Notes under the pieces: generated by a model
Told to the model about the DNA's origin: nothing
Database searches by the model: none
What the model saw: only the letters and a program-made list of their open reading frames with translations
Assembly (NCBI GenBank): GCA_052170135.1
Contig: JBQNBC010000005.1
Coordinates: forward strand, 40,769 to 104,768
DNA length: 64,000 nt
Origin: Wolinella sp052170135
GTDB taxonomy: Bacteria > Campylobacterota > Campylobacteria > Campylobacterales > Helicobacteraceae
Direction of reading: 5' to 3'
Shown: piece by piece, positions 17,379 to 26,854 of the stretch
Position numbering within the stretch: the first letter of the stretch is position 1
Layout: the number at the start of each line of letters is the position of its first letter
Position numbers and translations under genes: made by a program

Positions 17379-18689
17379 AAGCTCGCCACTCTCATAAGGG
17401 CGAGTGATAGCCACAAGAGAATCTATCGCCTCGTGAATATGATAGGCAAATAGCTCTAACATGCCATCTTTAAGCCTCACCCTAGCCTCTTTTAATGCGC
17501 ATATTGCCCCTCGAATAGAATCAAGCTGTCGCTCGCTAGTCAAAACCACCTCTTCACCCCCTTCATCGCCCTCAAGCAACCCCTCAAGCGTCCTAAAAAG
17601 CTCACCAAGCTCACCAAGTTTAGCTGAGACAAAGTGATGAGGATAGCTCTCTAGCTCGATATCGTGGAGTTTCCTCCCTAGATCACTTTTATTAAAAATC
17701 ACGACGATCCTCTTGTGTTTTGCCTCTTTGAGCAACAGCTCCTTTATGCGTAAATCATCACTCCCAAGCTCTCTGCTAGAATCAAAAATCGCTAGCACCA
17801 CATCACTATCTTTAACCGCACCTAATGCACGCTCAACACCAATCATCTCAATAGCATCACTAGAATCACGAATACCGGCTGTATCAATGATTTTCACCAG
17901 ATTATTACCAATACTTAGGCTCTCTTCAATCGTATCTCTAGTGGTGCCAGCCACATCGCTAACAATTGCGCGCTCGCTCATTAAAAGTGCATTTAAAAGC
18001 GAACTTTTACCAACATTTGGTCGCCCGATGATTGCCATTTTATAGCCCTCTATCTCGCTAGAACGCCTAAGAGATGCATCCAAAATATGCTCAAAACGCA
18101 TACTCAAAGAGGTAAGATTCTCCATTATTTGATTCTCTAGATCTTCTGGTAAATCCTCCTCAGCATAGTCAATACTAACCTCAGTAAAAGCGAGAATCTC
18201 AATAAGCTTCTCACGCGCCTGCGACACATACTGTCCTAAACTTCCCTTTAGTTGACGCATAAGAATCTTATGAGCACTTGCACTTTTTAGTTCGATTAGC
18301 TTACCTATAGCCTCGGCTTGTGAGAGATCGATTCTCCCATTTAAAAAAGCGCGATATGTGAACTCACCAGAACGAGCAATCTCTGCACCAAGCGCGATAA
18401 CTTCATTTACGATCTGTCGTGCAATATACACTCCGCCATGACACTGTATTTCTACTACATCTTCAGCCGTGTAACTATGTGGCGCTTTAAAATAGAGGAG
18501 AATCGCCTCATCTAGCATCTCTCCATCACGCGAAAAAACTGTGGCAAGCGTAGCATGACGTGGTAAAAGTGCAGTGCGACGCGATAGGGAAAGTGCGATT
18601 CTTAACGCATTATCACCGCTTATCTTTACGACTGATAACGCACCAGAGCCAGCAGGTGTCCCAAGCGCAACAATCGTCCTAGCACTCAT
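17340..18689 (-). CDS. mnmE: tRNA uridine-5-carboxymethylaminomethyl GTPase MnmE
   Basis: A 449-residue MnmE/TrmE that with MnmG modifies U34 of certain tRNAs. It has the N-terminal folate-binding domain (TIVALGTPAGSGALSVVKISG), an inserted Ras-like GTPase (G1 GRPNVGKSS, G3 DTAGIRD, G4 NKSD) and the C-terminal catalytic CLGK ending. It is the last gene of the rpmH-rnpA-yidD-yidC-jag-mnmE run and overlaps jag by four bases (ATGA). Confidence 0.97.
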   Translation of the reverse strand: MSARTIVALGTPAGSGALSVVKISGDNALRIALSLSRRTALLPRHATLATVFSRDGEMLDEAILLYFKAPHSYTAEDVVEIQCHGGVYIARQIVNEVIALGAEIARSGEFTYRAFLNGRIDLSQAEAIGKLIELKSASAHKILMRQLKGSLGQYVSQAREKLIEILAFTEVSIDYAEEDLPEDLENQIMENLTSLSMRFEHILDASLRRSSEIEGYKMAIIGRPNVGKSSLLNALLMSERAIVSDVAGTTRDTIEESLSIGNNLVKIIDTAGIRDSSDAIEMIGVERALGAVKDSDVVLAIFDSSRELGSDDLRIKELLLKEAKHKRIVVIFNKSDLGRKLHDIELESYPHHFVSAKLGELGELFRTLEGLLEGDEGGEEVVLTSERQLDSIRGAICALKEARVRLKDGMLELFAYHIHEAIDSLVAITRPYESGELLDVMFGRFCLGK

Positions 18690-19726
18690 GAACGATTAAA
18701 GTCATTTACGATGACATATCGCTCATTATCGCTATTTGTGCGAAATGAGACATACTTATCCGGGAAAGCCTCGCGTAGCTGTTTTAGTGCAATATGTGCT
18801 AAAACACCATCAAGAACGCGCGTCTGCCCTCGCCCGCTGCTCTTAATCCCCTCAATCACGCTAACAAGATAGCTTCGCACCATCTCTTCTTGGTTTTGTA
18901 AAAACTCGGCAATCTCAAGGCGAATCATAAGTCCATAGCGACCATTAACCCAGTTGAATAATAGATAAGAAAGTGCCTTATAGCGATACCCTTCTTTGCC
19001 TATTAGCAATGCGGAATCTTCACCCTTAAACTCAATAAACAAAGTGTTGTCATCATATGGACGCACATGGATGCGCTCAATTTTGAATGGCAAATGCGAA
19101 AATAGCTCATTAATCTCCTCTTCCACTTCAAAAGCAATAGCCTCAAGAGTGCTATCCTTTGGCTGAAAAAAGTTATCAACTATCAAAGAATCGGCACTCT
19201 TTGTGTTATTAAAAGTATTTGTCTCGATGCTTATATCTAGGTTTTGTGCTACATCTTTTTGCATGCCTGACACGCATCCCCTGGCGCAAGCATATTCACG
19301 CGTATTTTTGGCGTGCGATTCTCCATGGCTTAAGTCTTGTCGTACGACATGGCGAGTTTCTTGACATAGATTCTCAAAGGTTTCTGACACACGAAGCTTT
19401 ACAAAATCACGTCTAGTATCATGCTCTTTTGCCTGCTTTAAAGCCCTATTTTGAGTAGCTTCCAAATCATGATTTAATGTAGAAACTGCTCCTGTTGCAT
19501 TTACAAACTTAGCTCCGCACTCTGAATTAGATTCCTTGGCTGACAATGGATTGCTATCCATATTTAGCGCGACTGCAACTATCTGCGCACCCCTCTTTCC
19601 AAAGCCAAAGAATCCAGCTCTTGGATGTTTTACAATCTCATAATCAACATTAGCTACTGAGCACTTAAGCTCTTTTGCAGCGATAATTAGAGCCTCCTCT
19701 ATACTCTCTGCTTCGACCTTTATCAC
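18686..19726 (-). CDS. jag: Jag/KhpB-like RNA-binding protein
   Basis: A 346-residue protein starting GTG at 19726, six bases after AAGGGG. It has the Jag-N domain (residues 1-52, HPRAGFFGFGKRGAQIV). A long poorly conserved linker with several Cys and His residues follows (about 55-210). The protein ends with KH-like and R3H domains (LLIGKEGYRYKALSYLL, then LREAFPDKYVSFRT and final RYVIVNDFNRS). The linker is longer than in most Jag proteins. It sits between yidC and mnmE, its usual place, and probably binds RNA linked to envelope or cell-division control. Confidence 0.92.
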   Translation of the reverse strand: MIKVEAESIEEALIIAAKELKCSVANVDYEIVKHPRAGFFGFGKRGAQIVAVALNMDSNPLSAKESNSECGAKFVNATGAVSTLNHDLEATQNRALKQAKEHDTRRDFVKLRVSETFENLCQETRHVVRQDLSHGESHAKNTREYACARGCVSGMQKDVAQNLDISIETNTFNNTKSADSLIVDNFFQPKDSTLEAIAFEVEEEINELFSHLPFKIERIHVRPYDDNTLFIEFKGEDSALLIGKEGYRYKALSYLLFNWVNGRYGLMIRLEIAEFLQNQEEMVRSYLVSVIEGIKSSGRGQTRVLDGVLAHIALKQLREAFPDKYVSFRTNSDNERYVIVNDFNRS

Positions 19727-19736
19727 GTGTCGCCCC

Positions 19737-21323
19737 TTAACTGGCTTTATGTTGGGCGGCTAGCTTTTGCGCCTCAAGTCGCTTATTTATATATAGTTGT
19801 TGTGCGATGGAAAATACGTTGCTTACAAACCAATACAATACTAAACCAGAAGGAAATGTGATAAAGAAAAATGTAAAAATTAGTGGTAAAAATTTAAACA
19901 CTTTCTCCTGCATAGGATCTGTAAAAGTCGTAGGTGTAAGATGTTGCTGTAAAAACATCGATGCACCCATAAGAATCGGTAAAATAAAATATGGATCCAT
20001 TGCGGAAAGATCTATGATCCAGAGTGCCCATTCTGCACCCTTAAGCTCAATCGCACTATAAAGCACACGATAAATCGCAAAGAAGATAGGAATCTGCAAA
20101 AGTAATGGCAAACAACCACCCATTGGATTTGCGCCATGTTTTTTATATAGCTCCATCATGTGCAACTGGAGCTTTTGCGGATCACCCTTGTATCGCTCTT
20201 GTATCTCTTTCATTTTTGGTGCGATATCCTTTAGTTTTTGCATTGATACCATGCCCTTGTATGTGAGAGGGAAAAGAATAATCCGTACAATGATAGTCAA
20301 CATTACGATAGCCCAACCCCAGTTGCCACAATAGTGATATAGCCAATCAAGTAGCGTAAATAGTGGTTTAGCAAAAAACGTTATCAATCCATACTCAACA
20401 ACATCTGTAAGTGGTGGATAAATTCTCTGCAATAGGCGAAAATCTTTTGCACCGATATAACCAGAAAGCTTTGCAGAGCCACTAATTTCAACAAATGGTG
20501 CCGGATTTTGCTCCTCGCCTTTTGTAATCACAACGCGAAGACCTTGCGCCTCCCTAGTAAAAAATAACGTGGTGTAATATCTATCAGCGCTCGCGACAAA
20601 TGGCGCACCCGCGAAAACTTCCTCTTTAGTCGCATCACCATCCTCAACGGTATATATCGTGCCATCGCTCTCTTTTAGCACAGCACCATTAAAGACGAAT
20701 CGATCATTCTCGACCACTGGACGCGATCCTGGTGTAAGGAAAAATCGCTTTTCTACACCACCTGTATCAACCTCAATATCATAGTGACCATCTGGATAAA
20801 AAGTAATCTTTTTCGTGAGTACAAACCCATTTAGCTGCTGAGTAAGTATCAAGCTCTCAGGTTGCTCGCCAATCTCAATCTCAGTCCTGTTTGCCTGATA
20901 CTTTACAGCAAATGCCTGCTTATTGACCGATTCATCGGCAAATCGTAACTCAAGTGGACGAAGTGACGAGAGCGAAGAAAATAGTGGTAGCTCCTTCTCT
21001 TTACGCAAAAACTTAGCATCCTTGAGATAGGCCTGAGCTATACGACCAAAGGAATCTATCTCTATTCTAAAGTGCTTCCCATGCACAACAGATAAATAGT
21101 CAGACGAGTGGCTTGAGTCATTCGTAGATGCATTTTGCGGTTCTTCACTTACGCTACTTATACTTGAAGTCTGTGGAGCATGTCGCTCTAGCTGCTGTGG
21201 CTTAACTGACTCTTTGGGGGATGGGGTAAAAAAGTACGAATATGGAATAAAAAACAGCATTGAAAGTGCGGTAGCAATGAGAATTCTCATTTGTAAAGTT
21301 AATTTATCAAAGTTATTTAACAC
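19737..21323 (-). CDS. yidC: membrane protein insertase YidC
   Basis: A 528-residue Gram-negative type YidC. It has an N-terminal membrane helix (about 15-30), a large periplasmic beta-sandwich domain (about 60-310), and five C-terminal helices with the conserved core (WGWAIVMLTIIVRIILFPL, MKEIQERYKGDPQKLQ, NPMGGCLPLLLQIPIFFAIY). It inserts membrane proteins alone or with SecYEG. The start is GTG at 21323, seven bases after AGAAGG. It is separated from yidD by only 11 bases. Confidence 0.97.
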   Translation of the reverse strand: MLNNFDKLTLQMRILIATALSMLFFIPYSYFFTPSPKESVKPQQLERHAPQTSSISSVSEEPQNASTNDSSHSSDYLSVVHGKHFRIEIDSFGRIAQAYLKDAKFLRKEKELPLFSSLSSLRPLELRFADESVNKQAFAVKYQANRTEIEIGEQPESLILTQQLNGFVLTKKITFYPDGHYDIEVDTGGVEKRFFLTPGSRPVVENDRFVFNGAVLKESDGTIYTVEDGDATKEEVFAGAPFVASADRYYTTLFFTREAQGLRVVITKGEEQNPAPFVEISGSAKLSGYIGAKDFRLLQRIYPPLTDVVEYGLITFFAKPLFTLLDWLYHYCGNWGWAIVMLTIIVRIILFPLTYKGMVSMQKLKDIAPKMKEIQERYKGDPQKLQLHMMELYKKHGANPMGGCLPLLLQIPIFFAIYRVLYSAIELKGAEWALWIIDLSAMDPYFILPILMGASMFLQQHLTPTTFTDPMQEKVFKFLPLIFTFFFITFPSGLVLYWFVSNVFSIAQQLYINKRLEAQKLAAQHKAS

Positions 21324-21334
21324 GTAACAACCTT

Positions 21335-21706
21335 CTAATGATTTAATGATTTAATGAGATAAAACTCCATCTTTTCGCTCCAACTCTTATACTGCCTAAC
21401 AGGCACGAGCCAAAGCAATATAGGACGAGGAGTGGCGAAGACTGGAGAGATTCTCCTGTAGATAACGGGATAATCTATACCGCCATTAAAGAACGGATTG
21501 CACCGCAAAATACGCCACAAAGATAGAGATATTGCCCGGAGAATCCCATCGTGAGAAAACATTAAAAATGCATACTCAGAGCAAGACGGATAGTATCTAC
21601 AACTTGGTCGTTTTAACGGAGATATTACGATTTGATAGAGCAAGATTCCCAAAAGAGGTAAATTTCGAGGATCAAACAACGGAGCATGAAACCTACCTCT
21701 AGCCAT
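21335..21706 (-). CDS. yidD: membrane protein insertion efficiency factor YidD
   Basis: A 123-residue YidD with the family signature YQIVISPLKRPSCRYYPSCSEYA near residue 25-50 and CNPFFNGGIDYP later. It is longer than many YidD proteins (about 75-90) because of a C-terminal extension ending in a basic tail. The start was set at the ATG at 21706, five bases after GGAGG; an in-frame ATG at 21709 and TTG at 21718 lie on or before the ribosome site. It is placed between rnpA and yidC as expected. Confidence 0.93.
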   Translation of the reverse strand: MARGRFHAPLFDPRNLPLLGILLYQIVISPLKRPSCRYYPSCSEYAFLMFSHDGILRAISLSLWRILRCNPFFNGGIDYPVIYRRISPVFATPRPILLWLVPVRQYKSWSEKMEFYLIKSLNH

Positions 21707-21763
21707 CATCGCCTCCAATATCTTTACATCAACAAACTCGTAAAGCCAATGGTCAAATACTTA

Positions 21764-22081
21764 CTATTCAATGGCTTTAAGTCGCTTTAGTGCATGCAAA
21801 AAATCACTCTCTAAAACTGAAAAACTAGTCTCTAAAATTTGATTCTTTGCGACCACTACTACAGTACCGGTCTTAAGTAATTGACTACACCTTTTATACA
21901 ACACTCTAAGTCGCCTGCGAGCAAAATTCCTCTCTACGGCGTTACCTACCTTTTTTGAAACGGTAAAACCAACTCTACACTCACTACCAGTGCGAAAAAA
22001 CACGATAAAAGACGGAGTGTGCCACTTTGCACCGCGAGAATAGATGCTATCAAAATCTCGACTCTGTTTAAGAGTCTCCAA
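21764..22081 (-). CDS. rnpA: ribonuclease P protein component
   Basis: A 105-residue basic protein that assists the RNase P RNA in tRNA 5' maturation. The signature VGFTVSKKVGNAVERNFARRRLR is present around residues 37-60. The only sensible start is TTG at 22081, three bases after the rpmH stop, with no clear ribosome site; translation is probably coupled to rpmH. Confidence 0.93.
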   Translation of the reverse strand: METLKQSRDFDSIYSRGAKWHTPSFIVFFRTGSECRVGFTVSKKVGNAVERNFARRRLRVLYKRCSQLLKTGTVVVVAKNQILETSFSVLESDFLHALKRLKAIE

Positions 22082-22084
22082 AGG

Positions 22085-22219
22085 TTATACAGCCAGCCTT
22101 CTTCTGCCTTTTGCACGACGCGCGTTGATTAGCTTTCGACCATTTTTAGTCTTCATTCGCACACGGAAACCATGCGTTCTTTTCTTTGGCGTATTGTGTG
22201 GTTGATATGTTCGTTTCAT
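22085..22219 (-). CDS. rpmH: 50S ribosomal protein L34
   Basis: Direct translation of the minus strand from the ATG at 22219 gives a 44-residue protein beginning MKRTYQPHNTPKKRTHGFR and ending RRRLAV before TAA at 22085. It is an almost canonical L34. The position directly upstream of rnpA is the universal arrangement. The gene lies just before the accC 3' end in this strand's order, with 85 bases between them. Confidence 0.97.
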   Translation of the reverse strand: MKRTYQPHNTPKKRTHGFRVRMKTKNGRKLINARRAKGRRRLAV

Positions 22220-22304
22220 AAGAATCTAACCTTTCTCTATTTTAAAAAATTTTAAGTTGCGGATTCTACAAGTGCTTTACTTAAATCTCAATCAACGCAA
22301 CTGC

Positions 22305-23726
22305 TTATAAATTTGCCTGAGATGCAATCGCTGCTGCAATCGCTGCTACGATATCGCTTGATTCTTCAATATCCCTTGGCATTAGTTCGCCCATTTTTCG
22401 CTCTAGATACGATGTATCAAAATCTCCCTTACGAAAATCCCTATCCTCGCAAATATTCATAAGAAATGGAATTGTGGTTTTTATACCTCGTACGGTAAAT
22501 TCACTTAATGCTCTCTTAAGTTTATTAACCGCAAGATCATAGCTGGTTGCACGTACGATCAGTTTAGCGACCATAGAATCGTAATAAGGAGGAATCGTAT
22601 AATCCTTGTAAATACAGCTATCTACACGGACAAAGGGTCCTAGTGCAGGATAGTAGGCAGTTATTTTACCAGGCGAAGGAACAAAATCATTTTTAACATC
22701 TTCAGCATTGATTCTCACCTCGATAGCAAAGCCTTGTCGTAACACATCACCCTGATTCATATCAAGAATCTCACCGCTTGCAATCCTTATCTGTCTTGCA
22801 ATCAAATCAAGCCCGGTGATCTCCTCTGTAACACCATGCTCCACCTGGATTCTTGTATTCATCTCCATAAAATAGAAGTTATTATAGTCATCGACTAAAA
22901 ATTCAACAGTCCCAGCGTTTGCGTAGCCAGTCGCCTTTGCTGCCGCGACCGCTACTGCACCCATGCGCCGTCGCAAATCCTCGCTCATAGTTGGCGAAGG
23001 AGCGATCTCAACTAGCTTTTGATGTCGACGCTGAATCGAGCAGTCACGCTCTAAAAGATGTATTACATTGCCATAATTGTCGCCAAGAATCTGAAATTCA
23101 ATATGCTTTGGATTTTGTATATACTTCTCCATAAAGACATCATCGTTTTTAAAAAATGCCATTGCCTCGCGTTTGCAAGCATTAAAACTCTCCTCTAGCT
23201 CTTCTTCTCTCTGCACGACACGTATACCTCGTCCGCCGCCACCGCTACTAGCTTTAAGAATCACTGGATAGCCTATGCGTCTTGCATAACGTTTTATCGT
23301 CTCCCAACTCTCCTTGTTTAGTGGCTCTGTTCCAGGGACAACTGGTATACCATGACGCTGCATGATTTCACGAGCAGCATTTTTATCACCCATTTTTGCG
23401 ATTACTTCGCTGTTTGGTCCTATCCAGACAAGTCCAGCATCAGCGACTTTTTTAGCAAAAATAGCATTCTCACTCAAAAATCCATAACCCGGATGTATCG
23501 CCTCAGCACCACTTAGCTTAGCTATCTCAATAATCCTGTCTGGGTCAAGATAGCCTTTTATTGGATCTTCGCTAATCTCATACGTCTCATCTGCCATCTT
23601 GACATGCATAGAATCGCGGTCAGCGCGTGAATATATCGCCACGCTATCTATTTTTAGATCATTGCACGCACGTATGATCCTCACCGCGATTTCGCCACGA
23701 TTGGCTATCAAAATCTTCTTAAACAT
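22305..23726 (-). CDS. accC: acetyl-CoA carboxylase, biotin carboxylase subunit
   Basis: A 473-residue ATP-grasp biotin carboxylase that carboxylates BCCP for fatty-acid synthesis. The signatures are MFKKILIANRGEIAVRIIRA, the glycine-rich ATP loop KASSGGGGRGIRVV, and MEMNTRIQVEHGVTE. The frame opens further upstream, but AAAGGG lies six bases before the ATG at 23726, and MFKKILIANRGEIA is the family N-terminus. A C-terminal extension of about 20 residues (alanine-rich IVAAIAAAIA) goes beyond the usual 450. accB is not adjacent here. Confidence 0.96.
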   Translation of the reverse strand: MFKKILIANRGEIAVRIIRACNDLKIDSVAIYSRADRDSMHVKMADETYEISEDPIKGYLDPDRIIEIAKLSGAEAIHPGYGFLSENAIFAKKVADAGLVWIGPNSEVIAKMGDKNAAREIMQRHGIPVVPGTEPLNKESWETIKRYARRIGYPVILKASSGGGGRGIRVVQREEELEESFNACKREAMAFFKNDDVFMEKYIQNPKHIEFQILGDNYGNVIHLLERDCSIQRRHQKLVEIAPSPTMSEDLRRRMGAVAVAAAKATGYANAGTVEFLVDDYNNFYFMEMNTRIQVEHGVTEEITGLDLIARQIRIASGEILDMNQGDVLRQGFAIEVRINAEDVKNDFVPSPGKITAYYPALGPFVRVDSCIYKDYTIPPYYDSMVAKLIVRATSYDLAVNKLKRALSEFTVRGIKTTIPFLMNICEDRDFRKGDFDTSYLERKMGELMPRDIEESSDIVAAIAAAIASQANL

Positions 23727-23860
23727 CATGCACCCTTTGCGCTTGAGAATTAGCCTATTCATGAGCTTTGTAAAAGGTCGCTATTCTAACAAAAAGCGTC
23801 TTAATATGCTAGAATCGCGCCCTTTATAGTGCAAAATAATGGTATTGAGGATTCTTGATT

Positions 23861-24634
23861 ATGGATATTTTTCAAGCGATAACCTTGGGCATGGTTGAAG
23901 GATTAACCGAGTTTTTACCCATTTCATCAACTGGACATTTAATTCTTGCTTCTGAGCTTCTTGGGATTAAACAAGATGACTTTCATAAATTCTTTGAGAT
24001 AGCAATACAGCTTGGTTCGATTCTTGCGATTCTTGTGCTTTTTTGGCGACGACTACTCTCGGGAATCGACATCTGGATAAAGCTCGCCATCGCATTCCTG
24101 CCAAGCGGGACATTAGGCTTTCTCTTTTATAAGCAAATTAAAGCTTTCTTTGCTCCATCAACCGTTGCATATGCGCTCATTATTGGAGGAATCGTCCTAA
24201 TCCTTATAGAATGGCTACACAAAGGCAAGAAGTATCACGTCAATAGTGTTGATTCTATCAGCTATAAAGGCGCGCTTATTATTGGATTCTTTCAGGCTTT
24301 AGCAATGATTCCAGGTACATCTAGGAGTGGCTCGACTATTGTTGGCGGGCTTCTTTTAGGACTAAATCGCAAGGTCGCAGCAGAATTTTCATTTTTACTC
24401 GCACTTCCTACGATGTTTATCGCGACTGGATATGATCTCTACAAAAATATATCACTCTTTAATAGCGAGAATCTAAGCATGCTTACTATTGGGTTTATTG
24501 TCGCATTTTTCTCTGCGATAATCGCCGTAAAGGGATTTTTAGGGATTCTTTCACGATTTAGCTTCGCTTCATTTGGAGTCTATCGTATAGCCATCGGCAT
24601 AGTTTTTCTATTTTATCTTGGGATTCTTCAGTAG
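23861..24634 (+). CDS. uppP: undecaprenyl-diphosphatase (UppP/BacA)
   Basis: A 257-residue polytopic membrane enzyme that recycles undecaprenyl pyrophosphate for cell-wall synthesis. Two family motifs are clear: EGLTEFLPISSTGHLIL near the N-terminus and ALAMIPGTSRSGSTIVGGLL near residue 145. I chose the ATG at 23861. A TTG two codons earlier, at 23855, is closer to a GAGG and is possible. It is divergent from accC; a TAGAAT at 23811-23816 may be a -10 element. Confidence 0.95.
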   Translation: MDIFQAITLGMVEGLTEFLPISSTGHLILASELLGIKQDDFHKFFEIAIQLGSILAILVLFWRRLLSGIDIWIKLAIAFLPSGTLGFLFYKQIKAFFAPSTVAYALIIGGIVLILIEWLHKGKKYHVNSVDSISYKGALIIGFFQALAMIPGTSRSGSTIVGGLLLGLNRKVAAEFSFLLALPTMFIATGYDLYKNISLFNSENLSMLTIGFIVAFFSAIIAVKGFLGILSRFSFASFGVYRIAIGIVFLFYLGILQ

Positions 24635-24673
24635 GATAACCCATTAGAGAATCAATCCTCAAAAGCAGAGTTT

Positions 24674-25153
24674 CTATGCGTTTGGATTCTTAAAATATCC
24701 GCTCTTCCCACCCTCTTTCTCGACTAGATAAATATCACCAATAGTCATGGATTTATCTATTGCTTTTACCATATCATAAATAGTCAAAAGCCCAATAGAT
24801 ACGCCAGTCAATGCCTCCATTTCAACGCCCGTTTTGCCTTCGACCTTTGCTGTTACACTAAGCTCAAACGAAAAATCATCGATACACTCTTTTACATCGC
24901 ATTTTACAGAACCCAGAAAGAGTGGATGGCACATTGGGATTATCTCGCTTGTGCGTTTTGCACCCATTATAGCCGCGATTATGGCGGTTTGTAGCACTGG
25001 ACCTTTTTTGTTTGTCTGTGAAATCACTACATCAAATGCCTCTTTGCTCATGCTGATTCTTCCGCGTGCAACCGCTACACGCTTTGTCTCACACTTATCT
25101 GAGACATCGACCATGTTTGGATTATTCTGCTTATCTAAATGCGTTAACTCCAT
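24674..25153 (-). CDS. moaC: cyclic pyranopterin monophosphate synthase MoaC
   Basis: A 159-residue MoaC, the second step of molybdenum-cofactor synthesis after MoaA. Signatures are KKGPVLQTAIIAAIMGAKRT, PMCHPL, and the catalytic region VEMEALTGVSIGLLTIYDMVKA. AGGAG lies six bases before the ATG. It is the distal gene of the moeA-moaD-moaE-mobB-mog-moaC run; moaA is absent from the window. Confidence 0.97.
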   Translation of the reverse strand: MELTHLDKQNNPNMVDVSDKCETKRVAVARGRISMSKEAFDVVISQTNKKGPVLQTAIIAAIMGAKRTSEIIPMCHPLFLGSVKCDVKECIDDFSFELSVTAKVEGKTGVEMEALTGVSIGLLTIYDMVKAIDKSMTIGDIYLVEKEGGKSGYFKNPNA

Positions 25154-25162
25154 TGCCTTCTC

Positions 25163-25687
25163 CTATTTTGCTGGGCGAAACGCCTTAATAACATCTTCAT
25201 TTGTCTCAATATATGGACCTTCGATAAGGTCAATACAATAAGGAATCGCCGGAAAAACAGCATCAAGGCATTGCCGTATAGACTTTGGCTTGCCTGGCAA
25301 ATTCAATATAAGGCTACTTCCGCGGATTCCAGCACTTTGCCGCGAAAGTATCGCGGTGGGTACATATTTTAGGCTCTCTTGGCGCATTAATTCACCAAAT
25401 CCTGGCAACATCTTTTGACACACGCGCTCTGTCGCTTCTGGTGTCACATCTCGCGCAGCTGGTCCAGTGCCACCAGTGGTGATGACTAGGCAACACCCCT
25501 CTCTATCACAAAGCTCTATCATCGCTTGCTCGATTCTCTCCTCTTCGTCAGGTATGAGCCTATAGACTGGTTGCCACTTGGTTGCCAGATACTCATTTAG
25601 CGTCTCCTCAATAGCCCTTCCAGAAATATCCTCATATATCCCGGCACTCGCTCGATCAGATGTCGTGATGATTCCTATCTTTATCAT
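25163..25687 (-). CDS. mog: molybdopterin adenylyltransferase
   Basis: A 174-residue MogA/MoaB-fold protein that adenylates molybdopterin before metal insertion by MoeA. TTSDRASAGIYEDISG at the N-terminus is more like Mog than MoaB, and TTGGTGPAARDVTPEAT is the MPT-binding signature. It overlaps mobB by four bases (ATGA). Confidence 0.93.
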   Translation of the reverse strand: MIKIGIITTSDRASAGIYEDISGRAIEETLNEYLATKWQPVYRLIPDEEERIEQAMIELCDREGCCLVITTGGTGPAARDVTPEATERVCQKMLPGFGELMRQESLKYVPTAILSRQSAGIRGSSLILNLPGKPKSIRQCLDAVFPAIPYCIDLIEGPYIETNEDVIKAFRPAK

Positions 25688-26184
25688 ACTAGCTCCTTGA
25701 TGTTTGCACCATTTTTTTCAATCCACGCTAGAATCTCACAAGGATTATTTAAATCCAAAATCTCAATCCCGCTAGGAATATCCTCTCTTCTAATGGTATC
25801 ATCGATGGCCACCGCCAAAATATGCGGAAAAAATCGCTCCTCCACCGCTCCACGCATCACCGCTATTCTAGGCAATGGTATCTCTTTTAACCCCTCGACA
25901 AAGAGATAATCCACCTCACCAAAGCTATCTGCGATACTCTTTATAGTGCGCGATTCTTGCAACATTATTGTAGTCTTTACGTCCGATACCACAGCCACAT
26001 TCGCGCCACTTTGATAGAATCGATAACTATCCTTACCTTTTGTGTCAAAGCGTGCTTTATCCTTTGGGTCATGTTTGATGATAGCTACTTTAAAGCTCGG
26101 TGAAAGAATCTTGGATAACTTCTCTATTAACGTCGTTTTACCACTGTTTGAACGACCAGTAAAGGCGCAAGCTAGATTTTTCAT
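25684..26184 (-). CDS. mobB: molybdopterin-guanine dinucleotide biosynthesis protein MobB
   Basis: A 166-residue P-loop GTPase with Walker A GRSNSGKTT near residue 9 and the MobB segments IIKHDPKD, DTKGKDSYRFYQSGA and FVEGLKE. It assists formation of bis-MGD, used by DMSO-reductase-type enzymes such as nitrate reductase or formate dehydrogenase. ATGA overlaps join it to both moaE and mog. mobA is not here. Confidence 0.94.
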   Translation of the reverse strand: MKNLACAFTGRSNSGKTTLIEKLSKILSPSFKVAIIKHDPKDKARFDTKGKDSYRFYQSGANVAVVSDVKTTIMLQESRTIKSIADSFGEVDYLFVEGLKEIPLPRIAVMRGAVEERFFPHILAVAIDDTIRREDIPSGIEILDLNNPCEILAWIEKNGANIKELV

Positions 26185-26618
26185 GCGAGAATTCCGCTTC
26201 CTTCGATTCTTTGGCTTCGCTCGCGCGCATACACTCTATTGCCATCTATTAGATCATACTTCCAAATTGGTGCATTTGCCTTAAAATCCTCAACAAACTC
26301 ATCAAGTAACTCCAGTGCCACGCGCCGCTTAGGAGAGAGTATCGCTGTAGCAAATGAGCTTGTGTGATTTGGCACATCACCAAGCGAATGTGCCATGCAT
26401 ATAAGCGCGCCACGCCCTCTAGCCCTCTCTTGCCATGAATCAAACCACCCACTAAGAATCGGCTGATATAAATCAAAGCTAAGCCCAGAAATCCCCCCTT
26501 CGTCACGTACAAGTCCGACAAAAGTCGCACACGCGCCAAAGTTCATTTCGCTTGCTAGCTTGTGCCATTTGGCGTATAGCCGCTCTGTATCTAGACTGCC
26601 TAGCTCTATCTCTAGCAT
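26181..26618 (-). CDS. moaE: molybdopterin synthase catalytic subunit MoaE
   Basis: A 145-residue MoaE that with MoaD inserts the dithiolene sulphurs into precursor Z. GACATFVGLVRDE at residues 29-41, HSLGDVP and a C-terminal KANAPIWKYDL segment containing the catalytic Lys region are visible. The ATG at 26618 is six bases after GGAGG; the upstream open frame starts only with a TTG. The ATG lies three bases before the moaD stop codon, so coupling is likely. Confidence 0.95.
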   Translation of the reverse strand: MLEIELGSLDTERLYAKWHKLASEMNFGACATFVGLVRDEGGISGLSFDLYQPILSGWFDSWQERARGRGALICMAHSLGDVPNHTSSFATAILSPKRRVALELLDEFVEDFKANAPIWKYDLIDGNRVYARERSQRIEGSGILA

Positions 26619-26620
26619 GT

Positions 26621-26842
26621 TTATCCTCCACAAACTGGTGGCAAAAGCGAAATTTTATCACCACTTTTAAGCGGAATATCTAGGCTTTTTACTATCGTAT
26701 CATTAACTGCTACGGCACAATCCTCAAGCCACATAGCCACATCTTTATCGTTTTTCAAAATCCCTCTTAGCTCAGAAAGCGAGCTAATTTCAAGCTCCAT
26801 ATCCGCCTTGCCTATTGGTCCTAAAAACTCAACTCTTACCAC
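26621..26842 (-). CDS. moaD: molybdopterin synthase sulfur carrier subunit MoaD
   Basis: A 73-residue ubiquitin-like protein ending in the required Gly-Gly (PPVCGG), the site of thiocarboxylation. The start is GTG at 26842, six bases after AAAAGGAG. It lies between moeA (12 bases upstream) and moaE. Confidence 0.94.
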   Translation of the reverse strand: MVRVEFLGPIGKADMELEISSLSELRGILKNDKDVAMWLEDCAVAVNDTIVKSLDIPLKSGDKISLLPPVCGG

Positions 26843-26854
26843 GCACTGCTCCTT

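Noticed and set aside
26249..26539. 96-codon minus-strand ORF inside moaE
   Set aside because: Out-of-frame shadow of moaE, which has clear family motifs and a strong ribosome site.
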